Assembly: GCA_903772945.1 (NCBI GenBank)
Contig: CAICTM010001121.1
Coordinates: forward strand, 1-36,692
Source: Seminavis robusta
Taxonomy: Eukaryota; Bacillariophyta; Bacillariophyceae; Naviculales; Naviculaceae
Direction of reading: 5' to 3'
DNA: 36,692 nt
The translations under genes and the position numbers were made by a program. The notes below the pieces were generated by a model. The model saw only the letters and a list, made by a program, of their open reading frames with translations. It made no database searches and was not told the origin of the DNA. Within the stretch, counting starts at the first letter, position 1, and every line of letters starts with the position of its first letter. Shown piece by piece: positions 1 through 9,054 of this stretch.

Positions 1-1
1 G

Positions 2-970
2 TTCCTCCGGAGGATCCGTCAGCGCAGCTTCACGAAGCCGGTCAGGAACCTCAACATCATGTCCCATGCGAAGCAAGAGCTGTGTAGCCCAACCGTGACG
101 ACGAAGTGCCCAAGGGGAGTTCACGTCCCTGTTGCCTTGCTTGCGCTTGCGAATTGGCACCACCCTGTGCTTGAGTCGTTTCTTCAAGCCATCGACGGCA
201 GACCTGGAATAAGGGATCAAGCCTCTTTCAATTCGAAGACGATTCAGATGTTGCATCGCCATTGTCACGCTCATGCTCTTCCGTTCAATGCAGTTGGCAA
301 TGAAGACGGCATCAAACGAGTCGTTGGGGATGATGACGGGCTTGAGTCCAGCATGAACCCGCTGGCCAGTGTACACAATGTGCTGCTCGCAGCAGTGATG
401 CAAGTCTGTGAAGACATCAACATACTTGGTCCGGTTGCTTTCTTCGTACAAGTCTCTGCGGATCTTGACTTGCGTGCCGTTGATGCCAGTCCATGGAGTG
501 TCTTTCGTGTCCTCGTGGAATGCATACTTGTAAGCATAAAGATATGCAATAGCCATCTTCTTCGCCCTCTCCTCCGGCAATATCTGCGCCAAAGCAGCCT
601 TGACCTTCTGCTCATCCGGAATGTAATCCATATCATCGTCAGGATCAGGCTCCGAGTCTTCTTCCATTGAGTCTTCGTCAGGCTTGAGGCGATCCGCCAA
701 GGACCGGAGGGGCTCCTCCTCATCCGAGGAAAGATCTGCAAGACGAGCATGATGAGAACGACGGGTTGGACTCATTCCCAAAGCTTCAGCCACGTCACTC
801 GCACGCTTGACACGCCTTGCTATTGCTTCCTCAGGAGTTGCAGGAGTAACAGTCTTTTGGGCTTTCTTTCGAGCCAACTCAGAGGCAGAGTAGTTCTTTC
901 GCCCTTTCCTTTGGTTGAGTGTGCCACTGTGGCGGCGGTTCTTCTTGTTCTTGCGTTTGGATGGAGCCAT
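2..970 (-). CDS. Putative transposon-encoded protein, N-terminal part (runs off left edge)
   Basis: An uninterrupted minus-strand reading frame of 323 codons starts at ATG 970 and is still open at position 2, so the C-terminus is missing. It begins with a very basic stretch (MAPSKRKNKKNRRHSG), then an acidic linker (DSEPDPDDDMDYIPDEQ) around residues 100-120. A helical region follows, and after it a helix-turn-helix-like segment (LNRLRIERGLIPYSR) near residue 240. The segment SPWALRRHGWATQLLLRMG resembles the linker that precedes the catalytic DDE domain in Tc1/mariner-like proteins of diatoms and oomycetes; this is from memory of the family, not a search. The catalytic DDE residues would lie beyond the edge. 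It could instead be a host protein of unknown function. No intron is needed. Confidence 0.5.
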   Translation of the reverse strand, partial: MAPSKRKNKKNRRHSGTLNQRKGRKNYSASELARKKAQKTVTPATPEEAIARRVKRASDVAEALGMSPTRRSHHARLADLSSDEEEPLRSLADRLKPDEDSMEEDSEPDPDDDMDYIPDEQKVKAALAQILPEERAKKMAIAYLYAYKYAFHEDTKDTPWTGINGTQVKIRRDLYEESNRTKYVDVFTDLHHCCEQHIVYTGQRVHAGLKPVIIPNDSFDAVFIANCIERKSMSVTMAMQHLNRLRIERGLIPYSRSAVDGLKKRLKHRVVPIRKRKQGNRDVNSPWALRRHGWATQLLLRMGHDVEVPDRLREAALTDPPEE

Positions 971-1118
971 GGTTGAATCGAGCGACGTAAAAAAGATCGG
1001 AGGTGAACTCAACGGGTGGAGCAATATTCGCTCGGAGGATGGACGGGAGAGGGAAGACCTTGAGGCCTTGTAAGATGACGGGACAGCCGAGTGAAGAAGC
1101 GAAATCCCAATGAGCAAG

Positions 1119-1293
1119 GCCGAACGGCCGATCCCCATGTTCGGTCAATCCAAAAGACAAAATCAACGACGGAGCGTGGACCGAAGATAACAGCGAGGAT
1201 CGGTAGCAGCGACCCGACGGAGCGAGCAGAAGGAGAGGTAACAAGCAAAATCCTAAGGCCGAACGGCCGATCCCCATGGTCGGTCAGTCCAAG
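1119..1293. repeat. Direct repeat pair with palindromic core
   Basis: Two copies of about 38 bp (about 1119-1157 and 1255-1293) share AAGGCCGAACGGCCGATCCC and continue with CATG(T/G)TCGGTCA(A/G)TCCAA. They differ at only two or three bases and lie 136 bp apart. The inner GGCC-GAAC-GGCC is a near-perfect hairpin. They lie upstream of the putative transposon gene. Confidence 0.8.
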
Positions 1294-1490
1294 CGACCGA
1301 CGGAAGAGATAATGAGCCACCATTTCGATTGATTCCTGCAGAGTTTTGCTGTTTCGATAGTCAAAATAATGAGATGGTTTCCTTCGAAGAATGAAGATGC
1401 CTCTGACTGATCGATTCGGATGCGATCTTTGTCAGTTGGATCGTCCTCTCTCAGTGGTTCGTGACGTCGTTCACATGGTCGCTGAATCGG

Positions 1491-1618
1491 ATGCCCATGG
1501 TTTCAAATATCGATCCCATCTGTCAAAGACACAACACAAAGAGATGCCGCCGCTTGCCCATGGTCGCAAATTTGGATCCCATCCGTCGAAGAGGCAATAC
1601 ATTCATTGTGGAAACTTC
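1491..1618. repeat. Two-copy imperfect tandem repeat, period 64 bp
   Basis: TGCCCATGGT starts at 1491 and again at 1555. After it both copies read (T/C)(T/C)GCAAAT or TTCAAATAT, then GATCCCATC(T/C)GTC(A/G)AAGA. Similarity is strongest over the first 45 bp. A short open frame across it (1391-1654) shows no recognisable protein signal and is probably chance. Confidence 0.6.
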
Positions 1619-1619
1619 A

Positions 1620-2129
1620 TTCGGAATGGCAAATATCAATCGTACGTGTTGTGAGAAGGAATCCATGTCATCAACATGGCCACGACACTGATAAACATGG
1701 TGTCAAAAGAGATGCACCTGGTGGGATGCGATTGATTTTGGGTGCAACGGCTAAATCCAAATTGAGAAAGAGGTTCTGTGACTGGAGAGCCAGCCATCTA
1801 GTTTAAAACTAACCTCACTTTTTCAGCCTCACATTTTCGAAATCCGTGGGAAACAGAGGCAAATCGCTCATTTCAACACTGGGGAGGCCTTGTTCATGAC
1901 CAGAAAGTGCCCAACCCATGGAAAATCATATTCGCTCCCTTACTTTATATATAGAGGCATGGGAGCACACATGATTTTTCCCATTTTGACCATGATCTCG
2001 AGGAGCTAGAGGCCTCCCCAATTTGGATTCCGTGATGAAGCATCGGTACGGTATAGCAACCTCTCTATCAACACCTCCTTCCTTCCTCCATCATCAGCCT
2101 TTTTCGTGAACAGATAGAACTTGGCTGAG
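1620..2129. other. Non-coding stretch
   Basis: No coding signal is seen. A TATA-like run (TTACTTTATATATAG) lies near 1942-1956, but no convincing transcript start or gene can be tied to it. Confidence 0.4.
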
Positions 2130-2360
2130 ATGCATCATTCAATCATCACAACAATAGACAACTCCGAGGATGACAGTGATGTCAAGTGTCCCACGAGTGT
2201 CCCACCTGTCGGGGGTCCGTCGTTCGTGGAGTCGAGAGACAGTCATCGTCGTGGATGGATATTATTGCTTCGTTATTGCTATGTATGTGGTGGGCTGCTG
2301 CTCGCTGGGGCAGTGCTCCAATTGCCTGGGGCCATTAAGGAAAGAAGACTACTCCGGTAG
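2130..2360 (+). CDS. Possible small single-pass membrane protein (uncertain)
   Basis: A 76-codon frame opens at ATG 2130. It has an acidic Ser/Asp-rich N-terminus (DNSEDDSDVK) and one hydrophobic run (CGGLLLAGAVLQL, about residues 53-65) followed by a basic tail. The layout loosely recalls exon 1 of the TM-RING genes 22-33 kb further right, but I see no residue-level match and no RING domain follows. A second overlapping frame is also open, so chance is a real possibility. Confidence 0.18.
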   Translation: MHHSIITTIDNSEDDSDVKCPTSVPPVGGPSFVESRDSHRRGWILLLRYCYVCGGLLLAGAVLQLPGAIKERRLLR

Positions 2361-2825
2361 ACTGCTCAATGTTCGAAGAGCAGAGCAGATTGCTTCTTTA
2401 AGTCAGTAGGAAGCAAGATTGGGAATGAAGACTGCATAGAAGCCCATTCCAAGTGCGCAATAAATACTCATTGTAGATGCCGCTACTTCTCTTGTACATT
2501 TGCTCCACACTAAAAGAGATCCAAATGCCCTTTTGCGACCGCCATCAACTCCGTCTATTGAAGCGCGTTTGGTTGTCTGGTGTCTTTTCGCCGTTCTTGG
2601 TTTGACAAGAGCCCAGAACCTCACATTGGACACACTACCACGAGTGCACGCTAGCTAGAAAGCTGGCTGGGACGTACATCGTACTGGGACGGTCCGCACC
2701 TCTGCTCCAACTCATGGCAAACTCTCAGTCTTTCTCCCTCCTCAATGCTTTCATTAATTTTGCAATCCACCAAGCAAATCCACAACACCAGCACAAACGC
2801 CAGGCAGAACTCACTCTCATCGAAG

Positions 2826-3407
2826 ATGATGAAATCAATCAAGAAACTGTTCTCCCGCAAGAAGAATTCTCACAAGAGCATTGATACCGCCTCAAGTGCG
2901 GGGGGTTGCGATACAAGTGCATCCGAAGAACAAGGTCGATGTGAGACTGCCAACGAGAAGGTTGTGAGAGCGTATGTGCAAAAATTGAATGACCATGACA
3001 TGGATGGGGCCAGGGAGCTCGTGGCTGATGGCTGCAGGTGTATCTTCACCAAGGCGGACAATATGGAGCTGGGATTTAATGAAATGGCAGCGGAAGTTGC
3101 TAATATGTTTGATGCCTTTCCAGATTTCAACTTTCGATATGATTCTTCCATCGACGAACGTAGAAGTGATGGAGTGGTGATTTGGAGCGACTTTGTACCC
3201 AATGGTCATCACACCGGCAAACCATATGGGTTTGGACCGTGTCCTGCCATTGAAGCATCTGGCAAATACGTGGAAAACTCACCGGAGACTCTTTACTTCC
3301 ACGTGAATGAACAAGGAAAGATCTGCAAATTGGTTGCAGAGTGTGAAGGAGAAATGGCAGGCCCACCAGGAATCTATACTCAAATTGGTGGTTTTCCTCT
3401 CATGTAA
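2826..3407 (+). CDS. SnoaL/NTF2-like domain protein, array copy 1
   Basis: This 193-aa protein has a basic amphipathic N-terminus (MMKSIKKLFSRKK), a Ser/Glu-rich linker (residues 14-42) and a SnoaL-like alpha+beta barrel (about 43-175). It starts with the NEKVVRAYVQKLNDHDMDG helix and includes FPDFNF (98-103) and GHHTGKPYGFG (127-137). The G-x-HTG turn and the later GKI strand match SnoaL-type ester cyclases and related NTF2-fold proteins. Those families act as cyclases, isomerases or ligand binders; the substrate cannot be told here. The tail GPPGIYTQIGGFPLM is shared by all copies and looks specific to this family. The start at 2826 is chosen because MMKSIKKLF is conserved in all four copies, although the frame stays open upstream. 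The leader (GCAATCCACCAAGCAA, then CAGAACTCACT just before the ATG) is conserved across the array. No intron. Confidence 0.85.
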   Translation: MMKSIKKLFSRKKNSHKSIDTASSAGGCDTSASEEQGRCETANEKVVRAYVQKLNDHDMDGARELVADGCRCIFTKADNMELGFNEMAAEVANMFDAFPDFNFRYDSSIDERRSDGVVIWSDFVPNGHHTGKPYGFGPCPAIEASGKYVENSPETLYFHVNEQGKICKLVAECEGEMAGPPGIYTQIGGFPLM

Positions 3408-5059
3408 CTGGTGGCCCTACCTTGTGTTCTTTTGGAGTGATTCCGCATGATACTGTTAACAGTGGTTTTGTAGCTGCATAATTTCAACTTTTATTGGAAA
3501 GCTTCAGTTTTTCCAGGATATGTGCATGCACAAAACCTAGCTAGTGGGGAATTTGGCCGTAGATAACAATCCTACTCTACGCCCCTCAAACTTTGGTCCC
3601 GTAGATAACTATCCAACTTTAAAGCCCTCAAGCTACCACCAGCAAGTCATGTCTTCCGATAGTTGAGCATGCTTCTTGCGGTGTAGAATTCAATCCTGCA
3701 AATCCCGACCAACTAGATCGAGCCGTTGAAAGGCTGTCTCGGTTCTATACCCACCCACCCTCCAGGTTTGCAAGCAATGTACCTCTACTATCTAGATTGC
3801 CAGAAGCAATAAATCCAGCTAGCAGGAGACCAAGAAGCAGTGGAGAAGTCCCCAAAGATCTATGAATATGACCATATCCATAAACTTGTTTCCCACCAAC
3901 CCCATGTGTTGGATACTGTAGGCTGCATCTCCTAAAGTCTTACATCTCAATTGGGGCACTGGCTCTATAGTTCTATCTAGCACTGCCGTCCGTACGGGGA
4001 GAAAAGGATTGCAGCACTGTTCCAATCTCTGAAGCTATTGTGTGGATGGATGCGGTCCCAGATCCCCACAATACATGTAGCATTGGCCCCCAGATCCCCA
4101 AAATCTAATCTGGTAGTTGCATTGGATCCACAAAGCTCAACTCTGCCAACATTGAATAATCGTTCCAACCTTCCAAGGCCGGGCCACCAAGTTGACAGCA
4201 ACACAAAAATGGGTATTGCACCATCCAACATTTTAGAAAATTCAAAGACGGGATGAGTCGAGTCCACTGGCTTGTGTGTGCCGGTACAGTATTGTCGCCT
4301 CCTTTGGTCGACTGTTGCCTTTCAATGACTCGACGACGGTATCTCCTCTGCTCCGACTGTTGATAGGGCTGAAGTTGACAAAGCCTCTCCTTTTGATATC
4401 CGGCAAAATGGATATAGCACGGACAAAGACACAACCGACAACGGTCAACCGACAACAAGGAAGCAGTCCTCGTGGCGTTCAATGACCACACCCATGGATA
4501 AGGCCATAAGGAGCAGTACAGCACATCATGATGTATGTGTTACCAGGAATAGTGCCAAGCTGTAACGCTGTAACGCTGTAACATCATGTGGTTCGCAGTT
4601 CGCAGCCAGAGCTTGAAACGGTACTTAAGCCTTCAATACTCCATTCGTCGTTCCTCGTGCCTTTGAATCATGCTTCCTAAAGCTCTTCCAAATCAATAAT
4701 TATTGGTTGGGAACTGGGTCTAACTAAAAGAAAGGAATATGGAGAGATTGCTCTTCTATCACAAGTGGGTATGAAACAAGAGAAGGAATTAAATAGCGGT
4801 ACGGGTAGGACATATTGAAGAGTGAAGATCAATAGATAATTATGACTCCAAAAGACTGTCTTGTGACCATCGTCCAAGTATTAAATAAGTCTCAAGCAAG
4901 TATCATACTAGTACCCCACAACTTTTCCACACACGCCACTTTTTGGTAGGCTCTCACGCTCCCACACCAGTCTTCTGCCAGCTACTTCCCATATTTTTTG
5001 CAATCCACCAAGCAATCCACACCACAAGCACCAACTTCAGGTAGAAGTCACTCTCAAAG
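3408..5059. other. Array spacer between copies 1 and 2
   Basis: The first part is 3' flank shared with the other copies (AGCTTCAGTTTTTCCAGGA near 3500 and AGCAAGTCATGTCTTCCGAT near 3641). It is interrupted in this copy by about 110 bp holding a 42-bp tandem duplication. From about 3760 to 4260 no gene is recognisable. At 4431-4520 a degraded piece of the repeated intergenic unit appears (ACAACCGACAAC, then GACCACACCCAT). Short duplications GTAACGCT x3 and GTTCGCA x2 lie at about 4562-4604. Confidence 0.5.
3557..3640. repeat. Imperfect 42-bp tandem duplication inside the copy-1 3' flank
   Basis: Both units begin CCGTAGATAAC (at 3557 and 3599) and end with GCCCCTCAA or AGCCCTCAA plus a short tail. 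The flanking sequence on either side is shared with the other array copies, whereas this block is not. It therefore looks like an insertion private to copy 1. Confidence 0.7.
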
Positions 5060-5626
5060 ATGATGAAATCAATCAAGAAACTGTTCTCCCGAAAGAACAA
5101 GTCCCCCAAGAGCATCCGTACCACCACAAGTGAGAGTGGTTCTGAAGCGCAAGGTCCGTGTGAGACAGACAACGAGAAGGTTGTGAGGGCGTATGTGCAA
5201 AAGCTGAATGACCATGACATGGATGGGGCCAAGGAGCTCATAGCTGATGGCTGTGTATGCATCTTCACCAAGGCAGACAATATGGAACTGGAATGGACTG
5301 AATTGGCAGCTGAAATGGTCAGGATCTACGATGCCTTTCCAGATTTCAACTTTCGATTCGATTCTTCCATTGACGAGCGCAAGAGTGACGGAGTGGTGGT
5401 TTGGAGCGACGTGGTACCCAATGGTCATCACACCGGCAAACCTTATGGGTTTGGACCGTGTCCTGCCATTGAAACATCTGGCAAATATGCGGAAAACTCA
5501 CCGGAGACTATTTACTTCCATGTGAATGAACAGGGAAAGATCAGCAAAAAAGTTATTGAGTGTTCAGGGGACATGTCAGGCCCACCAGGACTCTATACCC
5601 AAATTGGTGGCTTTCCTCTCATGTAA
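5060..5626 (+). CDS. SnoaL/NTF2-like domain protein, array copy 2
   Basis: This 188-aa paralog of the 2826-3407 gene is collinear throughout: MMKSIKKLFSRKN, a linker five residues shorter, a barrel from NEKVVRAYVQKLNDHDMDG, FPDFNFRFD, NGHHTGKPYGFG and the tail GPPGLYTQIGGFPLM. Differences cluster in the linker and in the helix after the NMELE motif (WTELAAEMVRIYDA), as expected if pocket-lining helices diverge faster. The leader just upstream is also conserved (GCAATCCACCAAGCAA, then AGAAGTCACTCTCAAAG before the ATG). It starts at the first of two adjacent ATGs. No intron or stop interrupts it, so it is probably functional. Confidence 0.85.
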   Translation: MMKSIKKLFSRKNKSPKSIRTTTSESGSEAQGPCETDNEKVVRAYVQKLNDHDMDGAKELIADGCVCIFTKADNMELEWTELAAEMVRIYDAFPDFNFRFDSSIDERKSDGVVVWSDVVPNGHHTGKPYGFGPCPAIETSGKYAENSPETIYFHVNEQGKISKKVIECSGDMSGPPGLYTQIGGFPLM

Positions 5627-5810
5627 CTGGTAGAAGAATGGAGGCAATCTCTTTGCCCACCTTGTGCCTTGTGCTTCATCTTTTGGTATGATACCACAAA
5701 ATACTGCATTAATTAACAGTGGTTTTGTAGCACTATGCACATTATTCATGCATGCTACGAGCAAGTCATGTCTTCCGATTTTGCATGCTTGTTCTCTGCA
5801 AAGTAGAATT

Positions 5811-6060
5811 CAATCCTACCATACCTCCGGCCTGGTCAGCTGCATCGTTGCAATGACGACCTCAAAGAACACAGAGTTGGCTGGTTGAATCATGGCGTTG
5901 AAAGCCTCGCGAATCAATACAGAGGTCGATTCGACAGTGGCATTCTGTTTTGTTTGCAGCACGAATGCAGAGGTCGATTTGATAGTGACAAGTAGCCAGT
6001 AGCCTGTCCTAGTGATTGCAGCTCGCCCTTCGGCCTCTCAAAGAGAATGGGTGCAAACAG
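5811..6060. repeat. Array 3'-flank unit, first copy
   Basis: This is duplicated at about 9520-9800. Shared landmarks are GTTGCAATG(A/G)C(G/-)GCCTC, GAAAGCCTCGCGAA, ATGCAGAGGT(C/T)GATT, GTGAC(A/C)AGTAGCC and GATTACAGCTCGCCC (here GATTGCAGCTCGCCC). The order is the same and indels are small, so the duplication units include long non-coding flanks. Confidence 0.7.
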
Positions 6061-6361
6061 AGGGTGTTTGTTCTTACCTTCTCATCACTGCCTCCAGGCT
6101 CTCTCCCTCTCATTATTATACTATGTTAAAACCAATGGGCACCAAGGGCTTCACCTGTTGATTCTATTGTCCATCACGACATCACGACACACAAACTATG
6201 AGCTCTAGCTAGGCGTTTGGATGACCCTGGGGCTCTTGATCTCTACCACTAGCTAGTCTTGGAGAGCTCCTTTTACTGGCTGTCCTCATTCAATTCCTCC
6301 TAGTTGCTCGGTTTTCCTGGGTTCGGCTCCAGTCTGGAGTGCTTCTAAAGTTACATTTGAG

Positions 6362-6790
6362 AATTGCTTGGACAACAGAGACAACCGACAACCAGCAAGC
6401 CCTCACTGCGTTTGAACGACCACACCCATAAAAAAGAGGAGCAATTCGGAGTAGTTGCAGTGGTAGCAGATCGACCGTCGATGTCGACCCGATTCGAGCT
6501 CAGCGACAACAGTTGCGATCAAACAACCAAGCAGACTGGCACTGGCGACGTGGCGATCATTGCAAAGACAGGAAAGCCAACCAACTGCAGGAGGAATGGA
6601 CAGCCAGTGATAGCAAGGGCAAAGACGGGTACAGTACTCTAGTAGAGATCAAGAGCACCAGAATCATCCCACTGCCGAGAGCTCATCCTTTACAGCTTCC
6701 TTTACTCGCTGTCCTTTCGTTCCTTGCTTCTGTCGCAAGGACGCTCGGAAGAGTCGCGGTACCGGTACAGTTGTCCTACAGATTCTATTT
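6362..6790. repeat. Intergenic repeat unit, copy A
   Basis: Other copies lie at about 7552-7910 and 11628-11945, with a scrap at 4431-4520. Landmarks are GAGACAACCGACAACCA, GAACGACCACACCC, GATCGACCGTCGA, CAGCGACAACAGTT, AAGACAGGAAAGCCAACCAA and GATCAAGAGC. At its right end this copy runs straight into the truncated SnoaL remnant through GTCCTACAGAT(T/A)CTA. Confidence 0.75.
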
Positions 6791-6799
6791 TAGTACTGC

Positions 6800-7015
6800 T
6801 ATACCCAACTTGGTGGCTTTCCTCTCATGTAACAGACGGAATGGATGGAATCTCTTTCCCTGCCTTGCTTGGTACATGTATGATCCGGTCAACATTGCAT
6901 AATTCCAACTTACAGTGAAAAGCTGAAGTTTTTCCAGGACGTTTGCATGCACCCTACCAGGGAGCCATGTCTTCCGATGGAGCATGCTTCTCTGGCTGTA
7001 CAATTCAATCCTACC
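6800..7015 (+). pseudogene. SnoaL-like gene remnant: last ten codons plus 3' flank
   Basis: At 6800-6832 the sequence encodes YTQLGGFPLM followed by TAA, exactly the tail of the intact array members. It continues into the same 3' flank (CTCTTTCCC, GCATAATTCCAACTT, TTTTTCCAGGA, TGCATGCAC, CATGTCTTCCGATGGAGCATGC, AATTCAATCCTACCAT). The N-terminal and barrel coding sequence is gone, replaced upstream by the intergenic repeat unit, so a deletion removed almost the whole gene. It is a fifth, dead array member. Confidence 0.85.
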
Positions 7016-7551
7016 ATCTGTGCGTGCGAGTTGTCGTGTAGCCTCCTGTCGACTGTTGCCTCTTCGAAGACGTTTTTCAGGCTGGAGATGGGGCTGGAGT
7101 TAACCGGAGCAGCTTGTTATCCGTAACATCCGCTGAAAAGGACTCGGCAATGGTACCTGGTATTTCCTCGGCCGTCAGTAGTGAGAGAGTAAAAATAAGT
7201 AATAGATATGGAGTTCTCGTCTTTTCTGATACTACAGCAACCGGAGACTTACCTTTGCTCTTTAAAATTGAATTCACCAATTTGACTGTCATGGGCTGGG
7301 AAAATAAAACAGTCCAGAGTGGAACCGTATAATTTCAATGAGGATGTCTTTCACTTCTGCACAGGGGACTTCCGATTGACTCAGGCTTGATAGAAGAGGT
7401 GCGACCGATCGACCGGTTCTGAAACTCCTCCAACTTGGATATTGACGGCGGATATCTGACTCGACTCGACTCGACTCCTTCCCGCCGTCCATAGAACAAA
7501 TGAGAGGTGGCTTTCAGCTAGCTGCTAGCTGTGCACCTCCAATATCAGGCT

Positions 7552-7910
7552 TGGAAAACAGAGACAACCGACAACCAACCCACAAGCCCCGGTTGCGTCT
7601 GAACGACCACACCCTAAAAAAAAAGGAGGAGTAATTCGCAGTAGGTCTAGTTGTAGTGGCAGCGGATCGACCGTCGACTCGATTCGACCTCAGCGACAAC
7701 AGTTCGGTAGCCGGCTGCGATCACACAACTAAGCACACTAGCACTGGCGACATGGCGACGACAACGATGACGAAGACAGGAAAGCCAACCAACTGAAGGA
7801 GGAAAGGACAGCCAGTGAAAGGAGCTCCATTGGAGCAAAGGGCAAAGACTAGCTGTAGTGATCAAGAGCCCACAATCATCGTGAGTCCAAGCTAGAGCTC
7901 ATCTCTTTGA
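7552..7910. repeat. Intergenic repeat unit, copy B
   Basis: It is collinear with 6362-6720, with small indels. Its GACAACGATGACGAAGACAGG stretch is shared with the 11.6-kb copy but replaced in the 6.3-kb copy, so B and the 11.6-kb copy are closer to each other there. No coding potential is seen. Confidence 0.75.
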
Positions 7911-8472
7911 TGGACTTGACGACTTGACCAGTCCACAAAACTGGTTATCACAGGGTGATGAGGTAAGTGAGGTGTACAGGAATTAACAAAATGACTTTAT
8001 TTTAAAATAGTACTTTGAGTCTTTGAGTACTGTACATATATTAGCGATTGGTCCAATAATTTAAAAGTTTGATATTTTATTGAGCAACTAGGGGCATGGG
8101 GCTTATTACAGACGTGACATTGTGATTGCGTCTGTCTTCCACCATCCTTTCAAGTCATACACCCATGTATGTATATAATGCCCCCAAACCCCGGCAACAA
8201 ACCCGTTTATTAATAGAATACCAGCCGGTAGGGAAGTGATCTTGGGAAGGAAGCCGACGGGGGCATGTTCGGTCGGCGGCTGTGTCTTCCCTGCACTGGT
8301 TCTATCCCTTCTTTTCCCCAGAAACTTCATCACTTCTACTGCTCCAAGAACTCATGGCAAACAATCAGCCTTCTTCCCTCCCCAACTTTTCATATTTTGC
8401 ATCCACCAAGCACAACTAAATCAACAACACGAGCACACGAGCACCCATTTCAGGCAGAACTCACTCTCAAAG

Positions 8473-9054
8473 ATGATGAAATCAATCAAGAAACTGTTCT
8501 CCCCAAAAAGGAAGTCTTCCAAGAGCATGGGTACCACCGCAAATGGAGGTGCTTGCGATACCAGCAGATTGGAAGAGCCAGGACAGCGTGAGACAGCCAA
8601 CGAAAAGGTTGCAAGGGCGTATGCACAAACATTGAATGACCATAACATGGATGGAGCCAAGGAGCTCTTTGCTGATGACTGCAGATGCATCTTCACCAAA
8701 GCCGATAATATGGAGATGGAATTCAATGAAATGGCTACGGAAATTGTCAAGATCTTTGATGCCTTTCCAGATTTCAACTTTCGATTTGAGTCTTCCATTG
8801 ACGAACGCAAGAGCGATGGAGTGGTTGTTTGGAGTGACTTTGTTCCCAACGGTCATCATACTGGCAAACCATATGGGTTTGGACCGTGTCCTGCCATTGA
8901 AGCATCTGGCAAATATGTAGAGAACTCACCGGAGACTATTTACATCCACGTGAATGAACAAGGACAGATCATCAAATTAGTTATTGAGTGTGAAGGGGAA
9001 ATGTCAGGCCCACCAGGAATCTATACCCAACTTGGTGGCTTTCCTCTCATGTAA
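8473..9054 (+). CDS. SnoaL/NTF2-like domain protein, array copy 3
   Basis: This 193-aa copy is closest in length to copy 1. It has MMKSIKKLFSPKRKSSKS at the N-terminus, a Gly/Asp/Glu linker, then a barrel from NEKVARAYAQTLNDHNMDG with FPDFNFRFE, NGHHTGKPYGFG and NEQGQIIKL. The tail is GPPGIYTQLGGFPLM. The frame is open further upstream (to 8236), but that region is the conserved non-coding leader of the array (CAGGCAGAACTCACTCTCAAAG just before the ATG), so the start is set at 8473. No break is seen. Replacement of VVRAYVQ by VARAYAQ is conservative. Confidence 0.85.
   Translation: MMKSIKKLFSPKRKSSKSMGTTANGGACDTSRLEEPGQRETANEKVARAYAQTLNDHNMDGAKELFADDCRCIFTKADNMEMEFNEMATEIVKIFDAFPDFNFRFESSIDERKSDGVVVWSDFVPNGHHTGKPYGFGPCPAIEASGKYVENSPETIYIHVNEQGQIIKLVIECEGEMSGPPGIYTQLGGFPLM

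Larger units (their letters stand above)
1..1310 (-). mobile_element. Probable left-edge transposon, 5' end with subterminal repeats
   Basis: The region joins a minus-strand protein that looks like the N-terminal part of a diatom DDE-type transposon protein with about 340 bp of upstream DNA. That upstream DNA carries a near-identical direct repeat of about 38 bp (about 1119-1157 and 1255-1293) built around the palindromic core GGCCGAACGGCC. Repeats of this sort near the end of an element fit subterminal transposase-binding sites. No terminal inverted repeat or target-site duplication can be tested, because the other end lies outside the window. The right boundary near 1310 is a guess. Confidence 0.35.
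5627..8472. other. Array spacer between copies 2 and 3, with remnant copy
   Basis: No intact gene is present. The stretch holds a 3'-flank unit (about 5811-6060), a first copy of a larger intergenic repeat (about 6362-6780), the remnant SnoaL C-terminus (6800-6832) with its 3' flank to about 7015, and a second copy of the intergenic repeat (about 7552-7910). A (GACTC)4 run lies near 7457-7478. From 8240 on the sequence is the 5' flank of copy 3, sharing CTCATGGCAAAC with copy 1. Confidence 0.5.

Noticed and set aside
59..670. 203-codon plus-strand frame opposite the left-edge gene
   Set aside because: It lies antisense to a longer minus-strand frame with clear compositional domains; its own translation shows no recognisable pattern.
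3819..4524. Overlapping minus-strand frames in the spacer after SnoaL copy 1
   Set aside because: Several short frames overlap, none has a recognisable motif, and part lies in repeated non-coding DNA.
6364..6902. Plus-strand frames in the 6.4-6.9 kb spacer
   Set aside because: They fall in the intergenic repeat unit, whose other copies have different frames and indels not in multiples of three, so no protein is conserved.
8421..8859. Long minus-strand frames of 125-142 codons opposite the SnoaL genes (similar ones at 2870-3212, 5069-5431, 12594-13037)
   Set aside because: They recur at every copy because the coding strand is conserved; they are shadows of the sense codons, and no antisense promoter or domain is seen.
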